Below, piece after piece: positions 21,936 through 35,947 of a stretch of DNA of 64,000 bases (the stretch's first letter is position 1; every line of letters starts with the position of its first letter). The notes under the pieces are model-generated. The model was given only the letters and a program-made list of their open reading frames with translations. It did no database searches and was not told where the DNA came from. Made by a program: the position numbers and the translations under genes. The stretch is taken from the NCBI GenBank assembly GCA_021234155.1, contig JAJEKV010000013.1:14983877-15047876 (forward strand), in the 5' to 3' direction. This DNA is from Isoetes taiwanensis. Taxonomy: Eukaryota > Streptophyta > Lycopodiopsida > Isoetales > Isoetaceae.

Positions 21936-23676
21936 TATCGATTTTTAGCTAGGGCTAATCCTCTCTTTCTTGATTTACTCTCGAGTGCATCTTTGATAAT
22001 AACATCGTTATATTATATTACTAGCATATGAAGTTTCTCAAGAATGATATTTTCTCGCAATCAATATACATATCACGATAACGTTATCTATCTACATAAG
22101 AAATAAAGTTTTGCTACTCAATGAACCCTCTTGTATCCCATCATTTTGTTTGGATACCAAGTCCTCTAAAATTTATGGTCTGTAAAACTTGATGTGTATC
22201 AACAATATACCAAGCATACAAGCTTTAGTTAACTTGACTAAATGGGCTTAGCTTTGAATCCCTCATTCGTTAGCAATGAAGACCTAGTCACCCATCTTAT
22301 CTCCTTCTTGAGCTAATGAAAGAAGACTCTAAATTGTTCCATAACCTGGCCACATTATGTGGAACAATATTTTTGGGCAAACTAATCCTTTCTGGGATAT
22401 CGTAACTAGGCTTTGCGTAATCCCAAGATTATGAAAGATTCGTCACTCCTGACCCACATGGTCAAAAATATATGACTACTCCAAAGATTTTTTGATTTTA
22501 GTCCCAAAGGATGCTCCGTAGCGATGCTAGCCACCAAGCCCCACAAAGCATCCCAAAACGTGATTTCATCATTTCTTAAATTGTCAATATTGTTTTACTC
22601 CCCTTAACATCCGCTTGTGCGAGCCATGGAACATGGTCCATGTAAATATATATGCTTCTTGACTTCAATCGAGGTGCAAAGATTCGAGTCGTGACTGTTC
22701 GAAGCCCATATTAACACGTATTGATTAGCCAAAACTTCACAAGTGTTGGCTCCTAAAAAGGTGGGATGCACGCAAGACTTTATACTCGTGCATGTTTGTC
22801 CACCGATCCTTAGCTTAACACCGGCCACATACTATATGGGAAATTTGCCCCTAGCCTTTTTCAAATGTACACAACATAACATTTATGAAGTCGGGCTTGA
22901 TGGAAATCTCAGTATCATTGGATAATGAGAACTAACAATCGCTCGAGTGTCTTTTGTATTGTTTGATTTTGTATGATCTTCTGTGATCTTTGTGGCTACT
23001 ATGGAGTTATTCCCCACCCTTTGTGAAATCTCCATTTTCATCGATATACTAAATGTTTGTAAACTAGAGTCAAAAGCATCAAAAGCACTCCTCACATTGG
23101 GAAACCTTAAACATCTCGGTGGAAATCCATTGCACATTTATTTTTATGTGGAAGTAGTAAGTTTGGAAAAGTAAAATAGGTGTAGCAAGAGGGTAGTTGA
23201 GTAGGAAAATGAGTTTCATTAATCTAAGAAAGGAAACTAAAGTTAATTTAGGTAGCACATCAGTTAGGAATTATTAAATTAAATTAATAATGGTGAGCCA
23301 TGTATCTAACTTCTAACCATCCCACAGGTGGTAATTTGGTGTAGAATTTGTGTCATTTTGGTTAAATCCGTGTATCCCTCTACCTATCAAATCCCATCAT
23401 TAATCGGTCTGGCCGATACCACAAAATGTATTTTTTGAAGAACCTGTCGCCAATATATTAAAAGAATGGTAATGTTACAAAGCAAGTGAGGAGGAAGTGA
23501 GAACTGGCCCTCTAAAGAGACAGCCGATACCTCGGACACTCCAATAACACACTCACGTAAAAACCGCAACCCCATTGCCGTGACAACCGGCTCATCACTA
23601 TCTACATAAATACCTAAGAAGTCCCACGCAATGGCAAACTTCCTCATTTACTGTTATACTTCGTTCGATTACACAT
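21936..23676. other. Stretch without a recognisable gene
   Basis: Several open frames of 60-86 codons exist on both strands, none with convincing motifs. A minus-strand frame around 22604-22828 is open but unrecognised. Near 23430 the phrase TTTTTTGAAGAAC resembles the LINE 3' end at 16.8 kb, which may mark another small LINE tail. Confidence 0.5.
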
Positions 23677-23842
23677 TGCCGGAATACATATGCTTATGTT
23701 GAAAGTGAGTTCCCCACCTACTTCCCAAATATAAATTTAGACATAAGATTGTCTATGATTATGCTTGGCGTGAGGATCCTTGCCTAACTATAAATAATAT
23801 TTGTATATGAACCGCAACTCAATTTGAGCGTGGTATATAAAA

Positions 23843-24827
23843 TCTTATATTATAAAATTATAAGCGTGTCAATGGAGCCTAGATCAGGCCCGGTCGAGGA
23901 TTTGATTGTTGACCGCGAGGTAGGAGGCAGAAGTGTCGTGTCTTCAACTAAATTTAAGTCTTGGTATGTCTTGAATATGGTTCACTCACTCTAGATAGTC
24001 AAGCGATGAAAGGGAAAGAGGGAGAAAGGGGAAAAGGGAGAAAGAGGGGAAAGGGGAAAAGGAGAGAGGAGAATTGAAAAAAGGAAAAGATCGAGCAGGA
24101 TTCGACGCGCTTGCTGGCGTCATCCCATCGACACGGGGCGGCGATTCACGGGCAAAGACGTCAGGACAGTCATCCGTCAATCGATCGGATCTGCTTTGCA
24201 TCGAGATCGACACGATCCGGCGCTTATCGGCAGGCAATCGATCCACTCAAAATCTTTGATCTCACTCCGGGCTGCGGCGCTGCATCGCGTCGATCAAAAT
24301 CGATCAAAGATCGCGATCATCAGATCCGGTGGCGAGATCAAGATCCGGGCGGGCAAAATCGATCGAGCGGATCGAGAAATCAGGCGATCGAGCGAACTTC
24401 GAAGATCGGCAAGTCGACATCGACGTCGACGTCCGGATCAAAGGGCAGGTCAGGCGAAATCAGGCTATCGGCGGCGTCGGCAAAGGCTTTAAAGACGCGG
24501 ATCAGGCAAAATCCGGATCCGCTTCGGCAAAACTCTTGCCGTTCAAAAGGCACGAAACGCAGCCTCGATCCGGCAATCGGCGGATCCGCTTTGCGCTTCC
24601 GGTCAGGCGCAGATCAAAGATCAAACTCGTCGGCATCACCGCATCTGGAAAAACCGGGAAGAAGAAAAAGGAAAAGGGAGAAAAGAAAGAAAGGGGAAAA
24701 GGGAAAAGGGAAAAAGAATGATTCGGAAAAATGGAAGAAGAGGAAGTGAGGAAGGAAGAGGAAAGGAAGATAAAAGAGGGACAAAGTCAGATGAATAGGT
24801 TTAGATCCCTAAGTTGTGGAGCATTGG
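23843..24827 (+). mobile_element. Helitron-like insertion A, with purine tracts and a GATC-rich island
   Basis: The array sequence ...TATATAAAA is interrupted at 23842/23843 by TCTTATATTATAAAA. The array resumes near 24828 at TGAGTTAT. The first ~140 bp match the short element at 25801 (both contain GTCGTGTCTTCAACTAA and TATGTCTTGAATATGGTTCA). The last ~45 bp (GATGAATAGGTTT...AAGTTGTGGAGCATTGG) match the subterminal part of the 3' end at 51.77 kb, though the hairpin and CTAG are decayed. The body holds GGGAAAAGGGAGAAAG-type purine tracts (24005-24090 and 24655-24780) around a GC-rich island with about two dozen GATC sites. A 212-codon open frame across the island is low complexity. Confidence 0.55.
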
Positions 24828-25468
24828 TGAGTTATGCGGACTTTCAGTCAATAAACCGAGTTCAAATCTCGATAGGACATTGGTGTGGACAAATGAAGAA
24901 ATGACGAATGAAAGTAAACTTCGATGGATTGTGCTCTTTTCCCAGGTTCTATGATCAGGTAGTTCGAACGTGGACTGAATCAATAGCTCAAGGTTTAAAA
25001 TCTCTCGATAGGACACCTCATTGAGTAGCCGTGAACAATTTTAGAAAACCGAGTTGTAATTAAATGCAGGCTTGCAAAAATTGAGATCACAATAACAAAT
25101 GGGAAGAGGAGTTTGAAATCCAAGACCCCATGCTTATGTTTGAGCAGTGAGTTCCTTGCCTGCTTCAAGTAAATTTGGAGCATGAGATTGTGTCTATGAT
25201 GTTATGACCCGGCAGTGCTACTGTCTCAAATAAGTCTAGAAAGGTTGTTATGTTGTATATTGGTGTATAATTTGATAGCTATGTGTTATATCTAAAAAGG
25301 TAATTAGGATGTTGAGGACTTTGAATCCAATAGCTTTCGAGTTTAAATCTCAATAGGACCTCATTGAATTGTAGACAATGAAAGGTGCTCATGGCTTCAA
25401 TGACGAGGTAAGAAAGCACTTGAGGATTGTGCATAAACCATGTTAATTTAGCGCTCTCTTTTCCTATG

Positions 25469-28400
25469 GGTTCTATGGTCACAGTGGTTGGACATTGGAC
25501 TTTGAATCCCAATAACCCAGTTCAAATCTCGATAGGACTTCATTTGAGTATAGCTTATTGTGAATAATTTTTAGAAAAGCCGTTCTGAGAAAAGTGAGAT
25601 CTCCCCTATGCTCCTTGAGGACTTTGAAATCAAGATTATATCTTGTGTTTGAAGCGTGAGTTCCTTGCCTACTTCCAAGTAAATTTGGAGCATAAGATTG
25701 TCTATGATTATGTATGGCAGCTAGTGAGTCCTTGCCTACTTCTCAAATAATGTTGTATATCGAGACATAACTCAATTTGACCCGGTATTTATATCTAAAA
25801 TCTTTAACATATTATAAAATTGCGTGTGTGTGTGTGTGGAGCCCTAGATCGTTGATGCGAGGATTTTGATTGACCAACGGTGGAGGCAGTGTCGTGTCTT
25901 CAACTAAAATTGCGTCTTGAGTATGTCTTGAATATGGTTCACTCACTAGGCAACGCTGGGCACCATTGCTAGTTGAGTTATAATCTTGGACTTTCAATCC
26001 AATAGCTCGAGTTCAAATCTCGATAGGACCTCATTGAATTGTAGACAAATGAAGCTCAATGGCTTGTGAGCAGTAAGCCTTTCGATGGATTGTGCATAAC
26101 CATGTTAATTTAAGCGCTCTTTTTTTCCTACCTGGGTTCTATAGATTCTGATGGTTGGGACATTGGGCTTTGAATCAATAGCTCGAGTTCAAATCTGATG
26201 GGACCTCGTTAGTGAAAACTGCGTGAACAATTTTTTAGAAAACTTCGAGGTTAAATTCATGCGAACTGAGGTGAGATCTCCCCAATGCGGAGGACTTTGA
26301 ATCCAAGACCCATATGCTTATGTTTGAGCCATTGAGTTCCTTGCTGCTTCCAAGTAAATTTGGAGCATGATTGTCTATGATTGTGCTTGTGAAGTCCTTG
26401 CCTACTTCTCAAATAAATAGCCAGAAGGTTGACCTGTTGTATATCGAACCGCAACTCAATTTGTATTTGTGTTATATCTAAAATTGAGTTATAATGTTGG
26501 ACTTTCAATCCAATAGCTTCGAGTTCAAATCTCGATGGAGGACCTCATTGAATTGTATGTAGACAAATGAAGCTGATGGCTTGTGAACGAGGTAGCTTTT
26601 CGATAATAGTTGTGCATAACCATGTGAATTTAGCTGCTCTCTTCTTTTCCCTATGGGTTCTATGGTCTAGTGGGTTGCAGGACATGGGACTTTTGAATCC
26701 AATAGCTTCAGGAGTTCAAAATCTAGTAGGACCCCTTTATTGATAGCTTGCGTGAACAATTTTTAGAAACTCGAGGTTAAATGATGTGTACGAGGCTTGC
26801 AAAACATTGAGATCTCCCTATGCTCGCAGGAAGGGACTTTGAAATCCAAGACCCCATAAGTATGTTTGAAGCGTGAGTTCATACGCTTCCCCAAGTAAAT
26901 TTGGAGCATGAGATTATATGATTATGCTTAGCGGTGAGGTCACCGCCTACTTCTCAAATAAATGTAGAAGGTTGACATGTTGTATATAGAACCGCAGCTT
27001 CATTTTGGCCGTGTTATATCTAAAGAGTGAGTTATAATGTTGGACTTTCAATCCAATGGCTTTCTGAGTTCAAATCTCGATTTGACCTCATTGAGTGTGA
27101 ACAAATGAAGGCTCAATGGCTTGTGAGCGAAAAGTGAAAACACTAGATGGATTGTGCATAACCATGTTAATTTAGCGCTCTCTTTTCCTATGAGTTACAT
27201 GGTCATAATTAGATTTAGGACATTGGACTTTGAAGTTCCAATAGCGCTTCGAGAGTCCTTGATAGGACCTCGTTCGAGTAACTAGGCAAATAATTTTAGA
27301 AAAACTCGGTTAAGTGATGCTTACAGTACCAAGTGGGAATCTCCTATGCTCATGCCGAGAGGACTTTGAAAGAATCAGACCCCATATGCTTATATGTTTG
27401 GCGTGAGTTCCTTGCTGCTTCCCAATTAAATTTGGAGCATGAGATTGTCTATGATTATGGCCAGGCGAGGTCCTTGCCTACTTCTCAAATAAATGTGAGA
27501 AGGTTGTTGCTGTTGTATATGAACATAATAATTTGGCCAGATGTGTTATATCTAAAATTGAGTTATAATGTTGGACTTTCAATCAATAGCTTCGAGTTCA
27601 AATCTCGATAGGACCTAAATGAAGAAGCTCAATGGCTTGTGAGAGCGAAAGTGAAAGCTGCTTTCGATGGATTGTGCATAACCATGTTAATTTAAGCTGC
27701 TCTCTTTTTTCCTATGGGTTACATGGTAGTGGTTAGGACATTGGACTTTGAAGATCAATAGCTTTCGATGTCAAATTTTGATGGACCTCGTTCCGAGTAA
27801 CCGCGTATTAGACAATTTTAGAAACTTCGAGCTTGTATGAATTATGCAGGGCTTGCAAAAATTGAGATCTCCTATGCTCATGCGGAGGACTGAAATCCAA
27901 GACCCCATATATGTTTGGCGTGAGTTCCTTGCCTGCTTCCCAAGTAAATTTGGAGCATGAATTGTCTGAACATGCTTGGCCAAGCCAATTGCCTCGTCTC
28001 AAATAAATGTAGAAGGTTGACATGTTGTATATGAACCATAACTCAATTTGTGGAGTAATGTTGCCTATCTAAAATTGAGTTATAATGTTGGTTTCAATCC
28101 AATAGCTGGAGTTCAAATCTGATAGGACCTCATTATGAATTGTAGACAAATGGCTCAATGGCTTGTGAATGAAAGTGAAAGCACTTTCGATGGATTGTGC
28201 ATAGCCATGTTAATTTAGCTGCTCTCTTTTCTATGGGTTCTATGGTCTGAGTGGATTTGGGACATTGGACTTTAAAATCCAATAATAGAGGTTCAAAATC
28301 TCGATAGGACCTGGGTCAGTGACTTGCGTAGACATTTTAGAAAAGCTTCGGGTTAGTAGTGCACAGGCTTGCAAAAATTGAGATCTCCTAACAACTCATG

Positions 28401-31400
28401 CAGGAGGACTGAAATCAAGACCCCCATATGCTTATGTTTGAAGAGAGAGAGAGAGAGAGAGAGAGCGTGAGTCATACACCTTCCCAGTAAATTTGGAGCA
28501 AGTTGTCTCTATGATTATGCTTGGTCCTTGCCTACTTCTCAAATAAATGTAGAAGGTTGACATGGTTGTATGTCGGACTTCCGCAACTCAATTTGGCCAA
28601 ACATGTTATATCTAAAATTGATTTATAATGTTGGACTTTCAATCGATAGCTTCGAGTTCAAATCTCGATAGGACCTCATTGAATTGAATTAAATGAAAGG
28701 CTCAATGGCTTGTGGTAGTGAAAACCTTCGATGGTTTATAACCATGTTAATTTATTACGTGAACTAATTTTAGAAAAACTTCGAGTTAAATGGTATTTGC
28801 AGGAGCTTGCAAGAGTGAATCTCCCTATACTCATGCCAGAGACTTTGAAATCCAAGACCCATATACTTATGTTTTGGCGTGAGTTCTTGCACTGCTTCCC
28901 AATTAAATTTGGAGCATGGGGTGTCTATGATTATGCTTAATGATGAGGTCCTTGCCTACTTCTCAAATAAATGTAGAAGGTTGACATGTTGTATATCGAA
29001 CCGCCAACTCAATTTATTGGAAGTATTATATCTAAAATTGAGTTATAATGTTGAACTTTCAATCCAATAGCTCGAGTTCGATCTCGATAGGACCTAAATG
29101 GCTTCGATGGCTTGTGAGCGAAAGTGAAAGCACTTTCGATGGATTGTGCATATACCATGTTAATTTAGCTGCTCTCTTTTCCTATGGGTTCTATGGTCTG
29201 ATGGATTTGGGACATTGGACTTTGAATCAATAGCTCGATGTCAAATCTTGATAGGACCTGGAATTGAGTAGCTTCGCGTGAACAATTTTAGAAAACTCGA
29301 GCTTGTAATTTGCACGGGCTTGCCTGCAAAAATTGAGATCTCCTATGCTCATGCCGGAGGACTTTGAAATCCAGGAGCCAGTATGTATGTTTGAAGCGTG
29401 AGTTCCTTGCACTTCCCAGTAAAATTTGGGCAGAGATTGTCTATATGATTGCTTATGCTTGACCGACGAGAGGTGCCTCACGTCTCAAATAAATGTATAG
29501 AAAGGTTGACATGTTGTATATCGAACCGCATAACTCAATTTGTAGATGTGTTATATCTAAAAATTGAGTTATAATGTGGACTTTCAATCCAACAGCTTCA
29601 GTTCGAAATCTTCGATGGACCTCATTGAATTGTAGACAAATGAAGAGCTCAATGGCTTGTGAGCGAGAAAGTGAAAGCACTTTCGATGGTTATTGCATAA
29701 CCATGTTAATTTATTTGCTCTCTTTTTCCTATGGGTTCTATGGTCTAGTGGTTGGGATATTGGACTTTGAATCCAATAGCTCAAATCATCTGATGGGACC
29801 TAAAGTTCAGTAGCTTACATAGACAATTTTTAGAAAAACTTAGAGTTAAATGAAGTGTACAGGCTTGCAAAAATTAGAGATCTCCCTATGCTCATGGAAG
29901 GACTTTGAAATCCAAGACCCATATGCTTATGTTTGAGCGTGGAAGTTCCTTACTTTGCTAGAAATTTGGAGCATGGTTGTCACATGATTATGCTTGGCCA
30001 GGCAGTGCCTACGTCTCAGGAAATAAATGTAGAAAGGTTGATATGTTGTATATCGAGACCACTACTCAATTGTCCTTCTCTTTATATCTAAAATTGGTCA
30101 GGGATGTTGGACTTTGAATCCAATAGCTGGGGATTCAAATCTCGATGAGACTCATTGAATTGTGGGCATAAATGAAGGTGCTCCATGGCTTGTGAGCAGT
30201 GAAAGCACGCGAGGATTGTGTGCATAAAGCATGTTAATTTAATTGCTCTTTTTCCTATGGATTTCTATGGTCTAGTGGTTGGGGCCGTTGGACTGCGAAT
30301 CAATATTTCGAGTTCAAATCTCGATGGGACCCTCGTTAGAATTAAGCTTGTGTAGATAATTTTTAGAAAAACCCAATTTGTATTTGCAAAGCCTTGCAAG
30401 AAAATTGAGATCTCTATGCTCATGCACCAGAGGACGTTGAAATCAAGATCCACCATGCTTATGTTTTGAGGCGTGAGTTCCTTGCACCTTCCCAAGTAAA
30501 TTTGGAGCATGAGATTGTCTCTATGATTATGCTTAGGAAGGGTCCTTGCCTACTTCTCAAAATAAATGTAGAAGTTGATGACATGTGTATATCTGAACCC
30601 GCCATCAATTTGACCCCGACGTGTTATATATCTAAAATTGAGGTGCTGTGTTGGACTTTCAATCCAATAGCTCGAGTTCAAATCTCGATTTGACCTCATT
30701 GAATTAACCGTTTCGAATGAAATCAATGGCTTTATGAAACTGAAAGTGAAAGCTTTTCGATGGATTGTGCATAACCATGTTAATTTAAGCACTCTCTTTT
30801 TTCCTATGGGTTCTATGGTCTAGTGGTTAGGACATTGGACTTTGAATAACCTTTCGAGTTCATCTCGATAGGACCTCGTTCGAGTAGCTAAAATGATAAA
30901 CAATTTTAAAGAAGAAGCTTCGGATTAAGTAATTAGCACAGAACTTACAAAAGAATGAGATCTCCTATGCTCATGCAGAGGTTTTAATCCAAGACCCCAT
31001 ATGCTTATGTTTGAGCGTGAGTTCCTTACTGCTTCCCAATTAAATTTAGACATGAGATTGTCTATGATTAGCAGCCGGGGCGAGGTCCTTGCCTACTTCT
31101 CAAATAGAAGGTTGACATGTTGTATATGAGACGCAGCTCAATTTATTGGAGTGTTATCTAAGGTGAGTTATAATGTTGGACTTTCAATCCAATAGCTTCG
31201 AGTTCAAATCGATAGGACCTAAATGAAGGCTCAATGGCATGAGAACTGAGAAATTGAAAGCACTTTCGATGGATTGGTATAACCATGTTAATTTAACTGC
31301 TCTCTTTTTTTCCTATGGGTTCTATGGTCTGGTGGTTAGGACGACTGGACTTTGAATCCAATAGCTTCGATGTCAAATTTTGACTGGACCCTCGTTGAGT

Positions 31401-34400
31401 AGCCCCAAATGAACAATTTTAGAAAAACTTCGAGCTTGTAATTACATACAGAGCTTGCAAAAATTATGAAGTCTCTATGCTCATGCGGGACTTTGAAATC
31501 CAAGACCCCATATGCTTATGTTTGGAAAGCGTGAGTTCCTTGCTGCTGCAAATGAAATTTGGAGCATGAGATTGTCTATGATTAGCCTTGTGAAGCGAAG
31601 GTGCACCTACGTCTCGAAAATAAATGTATAGAAGGTTGACATGTTGTATATCGAGCGCAACTCAATTTGTGAGTATGGTATATAAAATTGAGTTCCATAA
31701 TGTTGAACTTTCTCAAATCCAGCTTAGCGCAGAGTTCAAATCTGGATGGGACCTCAATGAATTGTAGACAAATGAAGCTCAACTAAGCATGAATGAAAAT
31801 TAGAAAGCACTAGATGGATTGTGCATAACCAATGATAGATTAGCGCTCTGCTTTTTCCCCATGGTTCTATGGTCTGAATTTAGGACATTGGACTTTAAAT
31901 CCAATAGCTTCATTCAAATCTCGATGGGACCTGGATTCGGTAACTAGCGTAGACAATTTTAGAAAAGCTTCAGGTTAAGTAATTCTTTACAGGCTTGCAA
32001 AAAGTGAGATCCCTATAATACTCATGCCGGACTTTAAATCCAAGACCCCATATGCTTATATTTGAGCGTGAGTTCACTTACTTGCTTCCCAGTAAATTTG
32101 GAGCATGAGATTGTCTATGATTATACCTTGTGATAGGAGTCCTTACCTACTTCTCAAATGTAGAGGTTGACATGTTGTATCATCGAACCGCCCAACTCAA
32201 ATTTTGACATTGTTATATCTAAAATTGAGTTATAATGTTGGACTTTCAATCAATAGCTCGAGTTCCAGAAATCGATAGGACTCATTAATTGTAGACAAAT
32301 GGCTCAATGGCTTGTGAGCGAAAGTGAAAGCACTTTCGATGATTGTGCAACCATGTTAGGTAGTAGACAATTTTTGGAAAACTTCGAGTTAAAGTAATTT
32401 GCCTGACTTTTAAAAATTGGGAATCTCCTATGCTCATGCGGAAGGACTTTGAAATCCAGAACCCATGCTTATGTTTGAAGCGTGAGTTCCTTACGCTGGT
32501 AAATTTGGAGCATGAGATTGTCTATGATTATGCTTGGCCGGTAGTCCTTGCCTACTTCTCAAATAAATGTAGAAGGTTGACATGTTGGCTATGTCGAGCA
32601 ACTCAATTTGGCCGTGTGTTATATCTAAAATTGAGTTACTGTGTTGGACTTTCCAATCCAATGGCACAATCGATAGGATACCTAAATATGAAGAAACTCA
32701 GTGAAGCGTGAGCGAGAGTGAAAGCACTTCGATGGATTGATACATAACCATGTTAATTTGCTTGCTCTTTTTCTATGGACTATAGGGTCTAGTGGTTGGG
32801 ACATTGGACTTTGAATCAATAGCTTTCGTCAAATCTTGATAGAGGACCTCGTTCCGGAAGTAACTAAATGAACGAATTTTAAACTTCGAGCTTGTATTCG
32901 CGGCTGGGCTTGCAAAAAATTGAGGATCTCCCTATGCTCGTACGAGGAGGACTTTGAAATCAAGACCCATATGCCCATGTTTGAGCGTGAGTTCCTTGCC
33001 TTTCTGCTTCCGAAGTAAATTTGGAACATGAAAGTTGTCTATGATTATGCTGACGGCAGGAGTACTTGCCCTCGTCTCAATAAATGTAGAAGGTTGACAT
33101 GTTGTATATGAACCGCAACTCAATTTGGTAGATGTGTTATAATAAAATTGGAGTTATAATTTGGACTTTCAATCCAATAGCTCAGTTCAAATCTCGATAG
33201 GACCTCATTGAATTGTAGACAAATGGAAAGCTCAATGGCTTGTGAATGAAAGTGAAAGCACTTTCGATATTGTGCATAACCACATGTTAAATTAACGCTC
33301 TCTTGCTTTTTTCCCTATGGGTTCTATGGTCTGAAGTGGTTAGGACATTGGACTTTAAAATCCAATAACTCGAGTTCAAATCTCGATAGGACCTCGTTGA
33401 GGTAGCTTGAAGTGAACAATTTTTAAACTTCAGGGATTAAGTAGTCGCCTGAGGGCTTACAAAAATTGAGATTTCTCCCTATGCTCATGCCGGAGGACTT
33501 TGAAATCAAGACATATGCTTATGTTTGAAAGCGTGGGTTCTTGCACCTTCCCAAGTAAATTTGGGCATGAGATTGTCTATGATTATGCTTGGCCAGTGAG
33601 GTCCTTGCCTACTTCTCAAATAAACAGAAGGTTGACATGTTGTATATCGAACCGCAACTCAATTTGGCCATTTGTGTTATATCTAAAATTGAGTTATAAT
33701 GTTGGACTTTCAATCCAATATTTCCGAGTTTCCAAATCTCGATAGGACCTCACATTGGTGTAGACAAATGAAAGCTCAATGGCTTAATGAGAGCGAAGTG
33801 AAAGCACTTTCGTCGTTATTTTTATAACCATGTTGAAGATTTATTAGTAGACAATTTTTTAAGAAACTTCGAGTTAAGTAATTTTTGGAAGCTTACAAAA
33901 ATTGAGATCTCCCTATGTCATGCCGGAGGACTTTGAAATCCAAGACCCCATGCTTATGTTTTGAGCGTGAGTTCCTTGCACCTTCTGATTAAATTTGGAG
34001 CATGGGGTGTCTATGATTATGCTTATTGGTGAGGTCCTTGCCTACTTCTCAAATAAATGTAGAAGAGGTTGACATGTTGTATATGTCGAACCGCAACTCA
34101 AATTTAGTAGATGTGTTATATCTAAATTGAGTTATAATGTTCGGACTTTCAATCAATAGCTGAGTTCAAATCTCGATAAAACCTAAAATGGCTCAATGGC
34201 TTGTGAGCAGTGAAAGCACTTTCGATGGATTGTGCATAACCATAGTGATTCTTTGCTCTCTTTACTTTTTCCTATGGGTTCTATGGTCCTGAATGGTTAG
34301 GACGTGGACTTTGAATCAATAGCTTCGATGTCGAATCTTGATAGGACCTAGTTAGAGGTAGCTTAAGTAGACAATTTTAAACTTCGAGCTTGTAATTAAA

Positions 34401-35396
34401 GCGCAGGCTTGCAAAAATTGAGATCTCCCTAATGCTCATGCCGGAGGACTTTGAAATCAAGACCAGGTATGTGCTTATGTTTGGAAAGCGTGAGTTCCTT
34501 GCACACTTCCAAGTAAACTTGGAGCATGAAGTTGTCTATGATTATGTAGGCGAATTGCCTCACGATCTCAAATAAATGTAGAAGGTTGACATGTTGCATA
34601 TATGAACCCGCAGCTCAATTTGACCGATGGTTATATCTAAGAATTGATTTATAATGGTAGACTTTCAATCCAATAGCTTAGAGTTCAAATCTCGTGGAGC
34701 CTCATGAATTGTAGACAAATGAAGGCGTATAATGGCTGAGCGAAAATTGAAAGCACTACGTGGATTGTGCATAACCATGTTAATTTAGCGCTCTCTTTTT
34801 CTTATGGGTTCTATGGTCTGAGTGGTTAGGATATTGGACTTTGAATCCAATGGCACCGAGGAGCTCAATCTCGATAGGACCTAGTTGATGACTTGCATAG
34901 ACAATTTTAAGAAAAACCCAGAGTTAAGTATTATGACTTGCGAAAATTAGAGATCTCCTAATATACTCATGCGGAGGACTTTGAAATCAGACCCCATATG
35001 CTTATGTTTGAAGCTGAGTTCCTTGCTGCTTCCAAGTAAATTTAGACATGGTGTCTATGATTATGTGACCCGTGAGGTACCTCACGTCTCAAATAAATGT
35101 AGAAGGTTGATATATTTAGTATATCGAACCACTACTCAATTTGTCGCTATGTTATATCCCAAAAGTGATGAGTGGTGTGGACTTTGAATCCAATAGCTCG
35201 AGTTCAAATCTCGATAGGACGCTCATTGAATTGTAGACAAATGAAGGTGCTCATGGCTTGTGAGCGAAAGTGTACCCGAAGTTGTGCATAAGCATGTTGG
35301 TGGTACTCTCTTTTTTCCTATGGGTTCTATGGTCTAGTGGATTTAGGACATTGGACTTTGAATCAATAGCTTCGAGTTCAAATCTCGATAGGACCT
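25469..35396 (+). pseudogene. Decayed tRNA-Gln copies in the left half of the array
   Basis: About 17 recognisable but damaged copies start near 25469, 26146, 26658, 27191, 27712, 28240, 29184, 29727, 30258, 30807, 31317, 31861, 32774, 33320, 34279, 34806 and 35323. Typical lesions are insertions in the D loop, loss of the T-stem 5' strand or changed acceptor bases. The one at 35323 differs from the shifted variant only by GTGGATTTAGGAC in the D arm. Confidence 0.7.
25801..25972 (+). mobile_element. 172-bp Helitron-like element inserted in an array unit
   Basis: It starts TCTTTAACAT and ends CACCATTGCTAG. The array reads ATATCTAAAA before it and TTGAGTTATAAT after it, and joining the two gives exactly the standard unit text without any target duplication. 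TC...CTAG ends and insertion between A and T are the Helitron signature. The half hairpin GGCAACGCTGGGC lies before the end; the matching arm is damaged. It contains a (GT)n run near 25820-25838. It looks like an internal deletion derivative of insertion A. Confidence 0.72.
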
Positions 35397-35875
35397 CGTT
35401 CGAGTAGCTTGTGTAGACAATTTTTAGAAAAACCGAGTTAAGTAATTTGCAAAGGCTGCAAAAAAAAATTGAGATCTCCCTATGCTCATGCAGGAGGAGG
35501 ACTTTGAAATCAAGACCCCATATGCTTATGTTTGAAGCGTGAGTTCCTTGCACTGCTTCCCAAGTAAATTTGGAGCATGAGATTGTCTATGATTATGCTT
35601 GGCTAAGGTGAGGTCCTTGCCTACTTCTCAAATAAATGTAGAAGGTTGACATGTTGTATATCGAACCGCAACTCAATTTGGCCATTTATGTTATATCTAA
35701 AATTGAGTTATAATGTTGGACTTTCAATCCCAATAGCTTCGAGTTCAAATCTCGATAGGACCTCATTGAATTGTAGACAAATGAAGGTGCTCAATGGCTT
35801 GTGAGCGAAAGTGAAAGCACTTTCGATGGATTGTGCATAACCATGTTAATTTAAGCTGCTCTCTTTTTTCCTATG

Positions 35876-35947
35876 GGTTCTATGGTCTAGTGGTTAGGAC
35901 ATTGGACTTTGAATCAATAGCTTCGAGTTCAAATCTCGATAGGACCT
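35876..35947 (+). tRNA. tRNA-Gln(UUG)-like, shifted variant
   Basis: 72 nt. The sequence is identical to the intact copies except that the anticodon-stem 3' side reads AATCAATAGCTTCGAG (one C lost, one T gained). The stem then needs a bulge, so function is doubtful. Confidence 0.5.

Noticed and set aside
24111-24749. 212-codon frame over the GATC-rich island
   Set aside because: Low-complexity S/R/K/G product, open in several frames at once, inside a Helitron-like insertion; no domain.
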